64,000 nucleotides of DNA from Haematococcus lacustris (taxonomy: Eukaryota; Chlorophyta; Chlorophyceae; Chlamydomonadales; Haematococcaceae). The DNA lies in NCBI GenBank assembly GCA_030144725.1, contig JASKMD010000025.1, positions 7,519,663 through 7,583,662 of the forward strand, given 5' to 3'. The translations under genes and the position numbers were made by a program. Below are positions 42,351 through 52,800 of this stretch, in pieces. The notes below the pieces were generated by a model. It did no database searches. It had not been told where the DNA came from and was given only the letters and a program-made list of their open reading frames with translations. The number at the start of each line of letters is the position of its first letter. Position 1 is the first letter of the stretch.

Positions 42351-44821
42351 TCAATGCAGCCAGTAACTTCATCTTTGCGGCCTTGCTGGCTGCCTCACTA
42401 GCCCTGAACTCTTCAAAGCCTTGGGCTATCCCTGTATCAATGGCTCCAGCCGCATGTGCAGCTGGATGCCAAGCGGACTGCCAAGTGCTGGGTGCGGGAC
42501 CCCATGATGCCGTATGTCCCGGGTACCAAACGCCTGGCCAGCTGCCAGGTCCTGGGGTGGGAGGTGGGCCTCCGTACGCAGCCGGTGCCGCTGCCGCATG
42601 CCCGCTCATAGGCCAGCTGCCAGGTCCTGGGGTGGGAGGTAGGCCTCCGTACGCAGCCGGTGCCACTGCCGCATGCCCGCTCATAGGCCAGCTGCCAGGT
42701 CCTGGGGTGGGAGGTGGGCCTCCGTACGCAGCCGGTGCCGCTGCCGCATGCCCGCTCATAGGCCAGCTGCCAGGTCCTGGGGTGGGAGGTAGGCCTCCGT
42801 ACGCAGCCGGTGCCGCTGCCGCATGCCCGCTCATAGGCCAGCTGCCAGGTCCTGGGGTGGGAGGTGGGCCTCCGTACGCAGCCGGTGCCGCTGCCGCATG
42901 CCCGCTCATAGGCCAGCTGCCAGGTCCTGGGGTGGGAGGTAGGCCTCCGTACGCAGCCGGTGCCACTGCCGCATGCCCGCTCATAGGCCAGCTGCCAGGT
43001 CCTGGGGTGGGAGGTGGGCCTCCGTACGCAGCCGGTGCCGCTGCCGCATGCCCGCTCATAGGCCAGCTGCCAGGTCCTGGGGTGGGAGGTAGGCCTCCGT
43101 ACGCAGCCGGTGCCGCTGCCGCATGCCCGCTCATAGGCCAGCTGCCAGGTCCTGGGGTGGGAGGTGGGCCTCCGTACGCAGCCGGTGCCGCTGCCGCATG
43201 CCCGCTCATAGGCCAGCTGCCAGGTCCTGGGGTGGGAGGTGGGCCTCCGTACGCAGCCGGTGCCGCTGCCGCATGCCCGCTCATAGGCCAGCTGCCAGGT
43301 CCTGGGGTGGGAGGTGGGCCTCCGTACGCAGCCGGTGCCGCTGCCGCATGCCCGCTCATAGGCCAGCTGCCAGGTCCTGGGGTGGGAGGTGGGCCTCCGT
43401 ACGCAGCCGGTGCCGCTGCCGCATGCCCGCTCATAGGCCAGCTGCCAGGTCCTGGGGTGGGAGGTGGGCCTCCGTACGCAGCCGGTGCCGCTGCCGCATG
43501 CCCGCTCATAGGCCAGCTGCCAGGATATGGGGTGGGAGGTGGGCCTCCGTACGCAGCCGGTGCCGCTGCCGCATGCCCGCTCATAGGCCAGCTGCCAGGA
43601 TATGGGGTGGGAGGTAGGGTTAGCCTTGAAGGCCGCCTTGTCGTGACCGTCGACAACCTTCCACATCAAGGCAAAGCGACCCTTAAAGTCCATGAGGTCG
43701 TCAGGCTGCAGGATGGGAGCCATGTCATTCTCACTGATCTTGACCCGGTGATGTTCACCACGCACAGTACGGGCAAGGGAAGAGATGCGCTGGCGCAAAG
43801 AATCTGCGTTGCACTTCCCCCCATCCTTGGACTTGCGGTACCCTGCAGAAGGTGCACAATGTAGTCGTGTATAACACCTGGTGCACTAGACAGGCTCTAG
43901 GTAGGTTGCAAGGCACCCTGGCAGCCTTGCCTACCTGTTGCAAGGGTGCACAACACCATGCACAGAACCTTGGGATTCTTCATATAGCACTCATACAGGT
44001 GGCTGCATCGCTCTTCGATAGTGACAGGGCGCTTGCGTAGGAATAGCCGCAACGCAGCCATAACCTCTTCAGAAGCTACCTCACCATCTGCATGGCAATA
44101 CAAACGAGGACTATATTGTATATGGGGCAAGGCAGGGCGGGGCAAGGCAGGCCTTAGCTAGGTCAGCAGGTCACTGACCAGCGTATGTGCCGTTATCTGG
44201 CACATCCTCAAACATCTGGTAGCTGGTCTTGAGTTGACTCTTGTCTTTGGCTTGGGTCGAGGCGGCTGCCTTGCTTCGTGTTGCCAAATCAGCGAACTTG
44301 GGAGCCTTGATGAATGCCCTTCACACGGCATCCTCTTCTGCATCCTCTCCTGCATATCATGGCATCTAGTACAATGTCAGTCTTGGTAGCGGGGTTAGTT
44401 AACGACTAACATGAGACGGTACCGATTACCTGCGGCCTTGCCTGACAGGCGTCCAGATCTCCTGGTGGGAACGGGTGCTACGTTGCTTGCGGGGACCGGC
44501 ATTGTGGCTGTTACGACTGATGGGACCGGCACTGTGGCTGTTGCGACTGGCGCAATAGGAGGTGTCTCCTTGCTCGGAGCTTCCTCTGCATCGCAACATC
44601 GTAACACCGTAACCGCCAGGAGTCAAACAGTCAACGCTAGTCAAAAGTCTGATTAGGGACTCACCATTGATCCTAGCTGCCGCTAGACGTGCAGTCTCGA
44701 TGTCAATGGGTGGTAGCAGGTTAAATTGTCCGATGGGCATGTCATCGCCGCAGTCTTCCTCCTCAATCTCGCAGTCTTCCTCTTCGACCTCGCAGTCCGA
44801 TGTTATGACGCTGTTTGGCAT
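42343..44821 (-). pseudogene. Transposon-borne spliced ORF of unknown function with in-frame TGA
   Basis: Exons, minus strand: 44665-44821, 44430-44585, 44179-44349, 43935-44087, 43648-43842, 42343-42533; 1023 nt, all junctions in phase with good GT and AG sites. Start: first ATG, followed by an acidic stretch (EVEEEDCEIEEEDC). Exon 2 is Pro/Val/Ala-rich and ends with TRRSGRLSGKAA, a basic SGRLSG-type motif. Exons 4-5 (VTIEERCSHLYECYMKNPKV; ADSLRQRISSLARTVRGEHH) look like a folded DNA- or protein-binding unit. The C-terminus is an Ala/Lys helix. Codon 114 is TGA (44321-44323) between DAEEDAV and AFIKAPKFADLA, both clearly coding, so the copy is broken unless TGA is read through. The last intron (42534-43647) is almost entirely a 75-bp tandem array. 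No transposase catalytic motif was seen. Confidence 0.55.
42536..43612. repeat. 75-bp tandem array, about 14 copies, higher-order structure
   Basis: Unit begins GGCCAGCTGCCAGGTCCTGG. Copies 1-8 alternate between GAGGTGGGCC and GAGGTAGGCC, and a CCACTG/CCGCTG variant marks copies 2 and 6, giving a four-unit (300-bp) higher-order repeat seen twice; later copies are uniform and the last two carry AGGATATGGGG. Because 75 is divisible by three it stays open in several frames on both strands. Confidence 0.95.
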
Positions 44822-45002
44822 AGCGGTAGTTTGTGTGCGTGGAAGGATGCTGGACTGTTTTGGGGGATGTGACCCCAGTGACATTCAACCGCGACTTGCA
44901 CGGCTTGCAGGAGTGGGTCCGAAGAGGTTGCGTTGCTCGCCACAACTATGAGCAGGCTGTGTGCGTGGCTGTAGGATGCCGGAGACAGCGTGGCCTCCGC
45001 GG

Positions 45003-45192
45003 AGTTTTACTGTAACCGCTGCCTAACCGCAATTTTTACTGGAAAAGTGCAGACTTTTACTGCAACCGCTGCCTAACCGCAATTTTTACTGAAAAAGTGC
45101 CGCTGTTTTACTGTAACCACCGCCTAACCGCAAATTTTACTGAGAAAGTGCGTCAACCGCTGCCTAACCGCGATTTTTACTGATAAAGTGCA
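45003..45192. repeat. Right subterminal 54-bp tandem repeats of the transposon
   Basis: Four imperfect copies around the core CCGCTGCCTAACCGC and TTTTTACTG, ending in AAAGTGC. Confidence 0.9.
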
Positions 45193-45291
45193 GGGTGCGG
45201 CGACAGAGTTGCGCGTTGTACACGCGTTGATGCTGCTGGCTTCGAACTTATACGTGGTAGCCTCGAGCCACCCGTAATGTAAAGGGATACT

Positions 45292-45447
45292 GTATAATGT
45301 CTCGGCCCGCGCTGTTCACGTTCAAATAACGACCTCGGCCTCGTCTCAAGCTGCGTAAACGACTCGGCTACGCCTCGTCGTTTACTGCAACTTTCGACGA
45401 GGTCTCGGTCGTTATTTTCCCGTAACAGCTTGGCCTCTGACATTATA
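45292..45447. mobile_element. Foldback (long-hairpin) element next to the transposon
   Basis: GTATAATGTC near the left end pairs with GACATTATAC at the right. Inside it AAATAACGACC..CCTCGTC pairs with GACGAGG..GGTCGTTATTT, and GTAAACGAC pairs with GTCGTTTAC at the centre, so nearly the whole 156 bp can fold on itself. Could be a MITE or part of the larger element's terminus. Confidence 0.7.
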
Positions 45448-45508
45448 CTATACGTCAAGACGGGAGTGGTGATTGTCACCACAAGCCAATCCTCACGTCA
45501 GTGGCATG

Positions 45509-48173
45509 CTAACTTCCCAAGCTTACCTGCAGCGTGGGGTGAGCTGGGGGGCATGCCAGCAGCTTGGGCAACACCACCCCCAGGTTACACTTTTTGCATA
45601 TGGTCACCCATTGGTTGTTGGGTAGGCGCAACAACTGCAGTGTACATGCACACCCAGGTATGATGTTTATTGATCCTTAGGTGCAGCGGCTGTGGCTGAC
45701 TAGCGGTGCAATGGTGAGTGTAGACGCTGACTCTGCACGCACACGAGACAGACAAAGCACCAAGCATCCTGTTCACTGTCGAGCTTGTCAGCTGCATGCT
45801 CGCTGCTGAGCATGTCCTGCTGATGCAGTGATCAGTGATCAGCTCAGTCATATGTGTTCCCACCACACCACACACCTCGTCCACCACATCCAAAGGCCAC
45901 TTATCAGCCAAGCTCTTGACTAGCAGATTACATGCAGCTTGGCTGCCACCCCGCTGGCACATGTGGCGCACCAGCAGACGGCGCATGGGCTCAGGTGGGC
46001 CTGAGGCTGACGGGCTCAGGTCTCTGCATGCCAAGTCAGTGGGTGTAGTCATCCTGTTTGTGGCGCTTGCTGGGTGCCATATTTGAAGCACTGCACCATC
46101 CCACAGGCACGGCCTTCTGCTTACTTGATGGCCTGCTGTGGGTTCCTGGGCTGATTGGCGAGCACGTAGGTCATCATCTCAGTGCCTGCGGCGTGCACAC
46201 ACATGTCACCAATGACAGAACAGTTTGTTGGAGATCAGTGAAGCCTGGTGCATGGACTCATTACATCATCATACATTTGAGCCATGCCAGAGCGCTTGCG
46301 AGCCAATGAGGCCATAGCTCAGTCATGCCAGCTCAGCCATGTTGCATAGGGGCTGCAGCACAGCCATACCACACACCTGTTGTGTGCAGCAGGGCCTTGT
46401 AGGCCTCTGGCACCTTGCTGAAGAGGCCCGCCGGCTTGCTCAGGGGGTGGCACCAGGCAGTGCCTGGCTGGAGGCATATGCTCCCCCTGATATGCAACAT
46501 GCACCTTGCATGTGAGGGAGGAGGGAGGGGAGGGAGGGAGGCAGGGAAGAAGGAGAAAAGGTTGGGTGCTTTGGGAATGCCTATAAGAAGCACGAGAAGG
46601 CCAGGGGTGCAGGGTCATGCAGTGGGAGGCTCACTCACAAGTGCTGCTCCAGGGCTTGCACCAGCGGCACGCTCTGGAGCCGCACGGCAGCGCCCCACAT
46701 GCAGCGCTGCAGCAGATCAGCATCGGTAATGGCTTTAATGCCTGCCCAGCATCCCTGTGGAGCAACCTGGCCCCTCCCGCCCCGCCCCTGCTGCTGCTGC
46801 TGCTGCTGCTGTGTGGGTCGGAAGCCGGGAGGATAGCGAGGCAGGGCCACTGGTGATGGCAGGAATGGCTGCAGGACCTCTGGGCATGGCCCCTGGGCCG
46901 TGCAATCTGCCCAGGCCCTGAGAGCCTGCAGGCAACACAGAACACTGTGCATCAATGCCGCATGCTGACCGCTTACAAGCACATGCTGACCGCTCACATG
47001 CTGAGCGCTGAGGTGCAAGTGTGTGCATTGATCAGCAAGCAAGTACGCAGTGATCTGACAGCAGTGCGGCGGCCATCACAGCCAGCCAGGCCTTGAATGG
47101 GGTGCTTAAGCTGGGTACACGTGGAGCTGACATGCCTAACCAAAGGCTATGTCAAGCTATTGGTCATAGTTAGGCTATGTGAGTCACCAGCAGCCGCATG
47201 CCACTTCTTTAAGCAAGGTTGTGCCATGCATTCAGATGTGCATGCATCCATAGCCAGCATTCAGATGTGCCACTATACTCACCTGCAGCTGTGACAAGCG
47301 TGGCTGGCTGGTGAGGAGCTTGACCAACAATGGCACCTCCTGGCCTTCCCACTTATCATTTCGCAGATTTGCAGCAATGTCTATGACTGACTGCGCACAG
47401 CTCATGCTGGCACCCCAGTCACGGGCCACCTTGCCCAGCTGCTGCCACTGTGCATCAGTCAGGGCCTTATCCAGCTCCACAGTGAGATCTAATGGTGAGG
47501 CAATGGACCCAGCCTCCACACTGCCCTGACCCTCATCTGCCTCATTCAGGGCTCCCTTCTTTTCTGGAGCAGGTGTGCCTTGGTTTGGGCAGTGCGCTGC
47601 AGGGGTGGTGACACTTGGTTTGCCGGGTTGCGGCTGGCAGCTGCGCTCAAGAGTAGAAGCGGGCCTGCTCCTGCTATTGCTGCTGTGCATTTGTGTGGCC
47701 TGTGCAGCCAACCTGCCAGGCTGGTTGTTGTGGCCGGGGACCACAGGGCAGTGCATTCCCGTGTAATCATCCAGCTGCTGCAGCCAGTCTCCAAGCTGTT
47801 GCAAGTCAACGATGTTGTACAGCGCCTGCAAGTGGGCTGCTGCCGGCCGGCTGATGAAACCTGGCTCCCGGCCCCAGGTCCCCAGGACATGCATCAACCC
47901 CGTGCCCAAAAGCACCGGTGCACTGTCTGAGGCTGCAGCATCGCCTAGCGGGATCCCGGGCTGCTGCTGCTGCTGTTGCCGCAATCTGCAGGCGTCCAGT
48001 AATTGCTGGCGGGGTGTCGCGGCTGCGTAGACACCGCTATCTCGTGCAGTCTGGATGCGCGACAACGCTACTGCGCTGCCACGAGTCGGACCGCTGGCCC
48101 ACTGTGTCGTTGCTTGCGCCGCAGTGGCCTGCGGCGCTGCTTTTGGCTTGCGCTTGTTGTTGTTGCGCCCCAT
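45509..48173 (-). CDS. Conserved-looking protein of unknown function (about 540 aa)
   Basis: Exons, minus strand: 47283-48173, 46639-46925, 46377-46486, 46125-46185, 45876-46023, 45509-45634; all phases agree. The start is the ATG followed by a basic GRNNNKRKPK stretch, a possible nuclear signal; upstream in-frame sequence without ATG is composition-poor. Poly-Gln runs occur near 47960 and 46800. Exon 1 ends with helical sequence (DAQWQQLGKVARDWGASMSC; LLVKLLTSQPRLSQLQ). Exon 3 reads HPLSKPAGLFSKVPEAYKAL, exon 5 a Leu-rich helix (NLLVKSLADKWPLDVVDE), and exon 6 has a CKKC pair. I do not recognise a family. The end is uncertain: the reading frame meets TAG at 45509, but a perfect donor (CAG/GTAAGC) at 45527 suggests that further exons may once have followed, where the foldback and transposon now lie. 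Confidence 0.6.
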
Positions 48174-48850
48174 CCTTGGTTGAGCGCGCTGTGCCGGCGC
48201 GGCTGGGGCGCCGTGAAACTCCGTGAAAGCCCGTGAAAACGGATGATGCAGACGCACGATTGGCTGCAGTAAACCCCGTCGTCGGCTGAGCCAGCACTGC
48301 GTGCTGTGTGAAGAGCTGTGTATATCGACGCGGTGCCTCACTCCACGCCGGTACCTCGTTTGGGCCTCGGCCACGCTTGTTTGCGGCTTCGGTCTCGCGC
48401 CAGGGCCTCGGGCTCGCTGTTTTACAACCGCCAAGACTCCATCATTTGCTACATAGGAAAATGCTGTGTCCGTGATGTAGGCCGCGATACAATGCAGCCT
48501 TTCCTTGCTCGCGCCTGGCGTGAAGGGCGCAATGTTTCTAATGTCTCTCAATGCACTTCACTTAACGGCGTGTAACGGCGGCACAACCACACCGGCACTG
48601 TACCGCACCGGGCAGCCCTCAGCCACCGGTAGCAGCAGCAGCACACCACCTGATTGTGCCCACCCTGCGCTGCATGCCACCCAAGTGTAGAGCATGCCAG
48701 AGAATAACATGTGTCCTTGTGCCGCTGCAAAGGTCAGTCCGCTTTAGGAGTGCTTCAGTGCCGCCGCTTGGGGTCGGTGTGCTCCTTCGTGAAGGACGCC
48801 GCAGTGAACGCGCCTCCACCGGCGCAGCCTGCCGCCGTCGCCGGTAGTGG
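48174..48850. other. Promoter-side region upstream of the unknown gene
   Basis: No confident exon. CCTCGGCC/GGCTTCGGTCTCG-like palindromic fragments around 48350-48420 recall the foldback elements elsewhere in the window. Confidence 0.35.
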
Positions 48851-49300
48851 TCATCGTTCTGGCGGTCCCTCACGCGCTGCAGCATGGCTATATCCTGCAC
48901 CACGCTTGTCCAGCCGGTTGATGTCGCGCTGTACACGCTTCACATGTTGATCTCTGCTGGCCTCGGCGCCTTGGACGTTCAGCCACAGCCTGTGCCCAGT
49001 GCCCAGGTTGGGTAATCGCAGCCTGCCAGTCCAGCGTGACAGCTCCCGCGGTCGGTGCCAGCTAGCTAAGCACCGCCGAACGTTCAGCGCCTGTAGAGAT
49101 AGACACAACAAGGCAGGTGTAATTGAGTACCATTCGTGCGTTGTCTAGACTGGTGAGCTGGGTTATTGCTGCCCAACTGCTTACCGGGTTCGCGTCGCGG
49201 TCCACGATAGGTCGATAGACTCGTCGAGGGTGGATCAACACCCTATCACGCCGTGAACTTGCTTCCGTGTTGCGCCACTGCGCACTGACCCCGCGTCCAA
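48851..49300 (-). pseudogene. Second TnpB/Fanzor-like C-terminal fragment with an intron
   Basis: Minus strand, upstream piece ending at 49185 reads LIHPRRVYRPIVDRDANP; after a 94-nt intron (donor GTAAGC, acceptor CTCTACAG) the frame continues at 49090 as ALNVRRCLASWHRPRELSRW. The join gives DRDANPALNVRR, a good fit to the DRDxNxALN RuvC-III block of TnpB/Fanzor nucleases, here with both Asp residues kept. The Arg-Cys and RPxEL spacing after it is what I remember of algal Fanzors. The sequence then runs on without known motif to a stop at 48851. No upstream nuclease domain or zinc finger was found, so it is probably a remnant; the call rests on one motif. Confidence 0.38.
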
Positions 49301-49849
49301 GTGCGGGCCCAGCGGCCGGGCAGTGCCGAAGACAGGGGGCTGAGCACGCGCGCGGTGTGGGCTGTGCCGAGGTACCGAGTTACGCTTTGGTGTTGAGAGG
49401 GCTGAGATGTCTGGTGGTGGGCGGAGTGGTTTCACATGATGCTGCAAGGGAGCTACGCAGCACTAGCTCACAGTGACGCAGTCAGCGCGTGTACGACGAA
49501 CTTATAAATCGAGAACCTAATCAGTTACACAGTGAAGGACATTTAACCCCATTTCACTTTCGTAATCCCAGCAGCTAAGGCAGGCTTTCTATGGCACTAC
49601 AGGCTGTGACAGCTGTGCTACAGGTTAGTGCTGGGCAATAGGGAGGTTGACTCGCAGAAGGCTGTAGCCCAAGGCAGGAGATCAACAGCACCAGCAAGGA
49701 GACCAACTTCGGGACAGGCCTTTCTTTGTTTGAAGAGATGGGAAAAGGAAAGCAGCCATACATTTCAAATCAACACACGTGTGCAATTAGATTCATTCTG
49801 CTTTAAACTCAGCAAGCCCAGCCAAGCCACACAAGAACACAAGCATAGT
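49301..49849. other. Region upstream of the RING ligase gene
   Basis: Contains the promoter and 5' UTR of the RING gene. In-frame sequence upstream of its ATG has no supporting features. Nothing else recognised. Confidence 0.4.
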
Positions 49850-52800
49850 ATGCCTACATCTTTGCTCTGCCATTCGTGCGGAGCTCACGGCAGACGACGC
49901 GGAACTCGTAGTCGCTTGGTATGCGAGGCTTGCGGCTCTGATTTCGTTGAGGTCGAGGTGCGTAAGCCCGCAATAGAGGCCGGGCTCAGACCGAAGGGCA
50001 TAACACTGCACAAGTGCTGACGTATCATTTTGTTGGATGTAGAGGCGCCCCCCTGAGCTTATGGATGGTCTGGGGTCATTAGTTCCGGGGTCGTCGGCTT
50101 CGAGAACATTCACGATTGGCCCCCAAGGCGCAACGTTTGACGTCCACGTCACGACTACCACGCTAGGGCCTGACGGTTTCTCCGGAGTCCCGTTCCCATT
50201 TGGTCCTGGGCTCGCTGCTGGGGGCACTCATGCCACAGTCCTCGCTCTTCCCATGCTCTCCTTAGGGAGAGATGGCGCAAATACGTGAGCCTAGTAGAGC
50301 CCTGCATGCATGCAGGGTGCACCCAGGCAGGTGCCTGTTAGCCAGCATGTCGGCACCCCTGAACCCACACAGCTTGCCATGGCCACACAAAGAATTGTCC
50401 TGGGTGCTTGGTGGCCCTGCTGGCCCTGCCTGCAGGAGGCTGATGGGCTTCCCAGGTTTTGGCAGCGCAGGCTTTGACGATTCCCTCGACGCCTTGCTGA
50501 CGAGGATCTTGAACGCCTACCAAGCACCAGTGCAGCCCACTGCCAGATCTGTGCGGCGCGCTTTGCCACGCCTGCGTGTGCGGCCTGCACCAGAGCAGAC
50601 GAACCTGGACGCAGCACCCATTCTGCGCAGCCATTCAGTCGAGCTATCGGCCAGCAGCTCTGACGTGGACATGAGCCTGCCTGGTACAGCTGCTGTGACC
50701 CAACCTTCGATCAGCACCTCGCAGTCAGTCCTTCCTGCCGAGCCTGCTGAGCCTGCTGATCCTGCAGCAAAGCCAGCCACACGGAAGGTTGCCAAGCAAG
50801 GCAGCAGAGCAGGCGGCATCACAGGGAGCGCTATAGCGGAGGGCAGCAGCAAAGATACAGTGTATGCCGCATGCGCTCCTGATGAGGCTTGTACCGTGTG
50901 CCATGAAGCCATGGCCTCTGGCACCGAGGTGGTCCAGCTGCCCTGCAGCCACTGCTTCCATGAAGACTGCGTGATGCCATGGCTAGGCGAGGTACGCTGA
51001 TGCTACTGGGACTGGGAGGGGGTGGCATACCTGGCGCATGGCACCAGCATGTCTGCATGCCTCTCCCATGCGCTGCACTGCTGGACATGCGTGCGCACAA
51101 AGCCATGACTGGGTAGCTGAGCACTAGCATGCTGCTAGTAGCTCGTGTTGGAGGGGATCAATGGTGCCCTGCACGCCTGCTGCCCTACTTGTCTTCCTGT
51201 TTTGCATCATCCAACGCTTAAAATTGTTAACCCCCTTCTCTCTATCCCTGTCTCCACTGTGCACCTAGCCTATCATGTTGGCTCATACAACACCACATGC
51301 TGTGCTGCAGCTACGCTCGTGCAGCACAGTGCCCAGCGCTCTCCCTCACCCTCCTCAACCTCTCCCTCCCTCTCCTCCCTTGCCCTCGCAGCACAACACC
51401 TGCCCGGTGTGCCGTTACGCCTTGGAGATGGAGGTGGACCCCCCCACTAGCCAGCGGGCACGCCATGCAGGCTCTTCTCGCTCCCACAGGCGTCCTCCCT
51501 CCGTACCCACCACTGCTGCCCAGTCTGTTGAGCCAGGCAGTGATGCTGTTGAGGCCCAACCAGCACCAGCCGGCCACTCAGGCCCCTCTTTAGCATCCCA
51601 GTCTTCAGTGCTGGCTGATGCGGTGGCAGCAGCACTGGCAGCCCCAGCTGCAGCCACCGCAGCAACAGGGGAGGAGGACAGCGGGCGTGCCCCGCGTGTG
51701 CTGGTGCGTCTCAGGGAGGAGTCCGGACAAGGTAGCAGCAGCAGCAGTGACAGTGGTGGTGGGAGCAGCATCATTGGCAGTTCAGAGTCTTTGGAGGACA
51801 CAGAGGATGGGACGCAGTATGGCAGGGGTGAAGCTGGTAGGGCGTATGAAGAGGAGTGGGAGGAAAGTGATGAGTCTGGCTCGTATGCCTCCGACACGCA
51901 AAGCAACAGCAGCAATGGCAGCAGTGGCAGCAGCAGCTGGGAGGAAGCAGTTGGGGAGGAGCTGCCACCGGCCGTCTCAGGTAGCACTACCAGCAGCCCA
52001 GCTGAACCTCTTCCACACACAACAGAGGAAGCCTCTGCCGCTGCTCGTGATGCAGTAGCCACTGCAGTGGTGGCTGTGGAGCAGGCAGCCGCGGCTACCT
52101 CTGCAGCAGCAGCTGAGATGGCCCGGGCCAGATCTGGCTCTGGTGTGACCCAGGTGGCCATACAGGCAGCCCAAGCAGCTTCCCAAGCAGTGGCTGCAGC
52201 AGTGGCTGCTGCTTCCGCCGCCGCCGCTGCCTCCGCTAGGGCAGGCACAGGCAATGGCACCTCAGCAGCTGAGGCTGAGACTGCCGCTGCTGCCACGCCT
52301 GGTGCAGCCGCAGCCCTGCCGGTGTGTGACAGCAGCAGCGGAGGGGGTGGCGTGCCCAGGGACCCCTCCAGCTGTGGCAGTGTTGGTGCTGGGGCTGGGG
52401 CTAGCAATGCAGCAGCCCAAGGAGGTGATGGAAGCGCTGACTCGGCACCCGGCCTTGATGCGCCTGGTACCTCACAGCAGTCAGCCAAGGCAGCGGCCCA
52501 ACCTCCAGCGCCCTCACCCTCTGTGCCTTGCCTCTCTGGTCCTTCAGCACTGAGTAAATCTGGTGTTGAGCCGGAGGCTGCAGGGGCAAGCAGCGGGGCC
52601 GGAAGCAGTCGTGGTTGGCGGGTGGGTGGCCGTGTACAGCCCACCGCCTTTCCTCCCCGTGCCAGGCTGCAGGCAAGGAGTGAAGCCCGAGCCAGCCATG
52701 GAGCTGCTGCTGCTGCTGCTGCTGCCACCCCTCCGGCCTCCACGCCACCCACCACTGACCCTACCTCAACTGGTGCCAGTGGAGCAACCTCCACTGCTGC

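Larger units (their letters stand above)
42138..45288. mobile_element. DNA transposon with 18-bp inverted repeats and subterminal repeats
   Basis: ATCCCTTTACATTACGGG at 42138-42155 is repeated perfectly inverted as CCCGTAATGTAAAGGGAT at 45271-45288. Inside each end are different subterminal repeats: CAAGCCCCCTAACTAG-like 16-bp units at left, and four copies of a 54-bp CCGCTGCCTAACCGC unit at right. Such repeats are typical transposase-binding sites. The element carries a spliced minus-strand gene but no recognisable DDE transposase, so it may be non-autonomous. The left boundary touches the gap, so target duplication cannot be checked and the termini may extend further. Confidence 0.75.

Noticed and set aside
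42536..43612. CRISPR array
   Set aside because: Copies are contiguous 75-bp tandem units without unique spacers, in a eukaryotic genome.
42437..43798. Repetitive 450-codon protein from the 75-bp array on the minus strand
   Set aside because: The array is open in several frames on both strands; the phase-consistent spliced model removes it as an intron.
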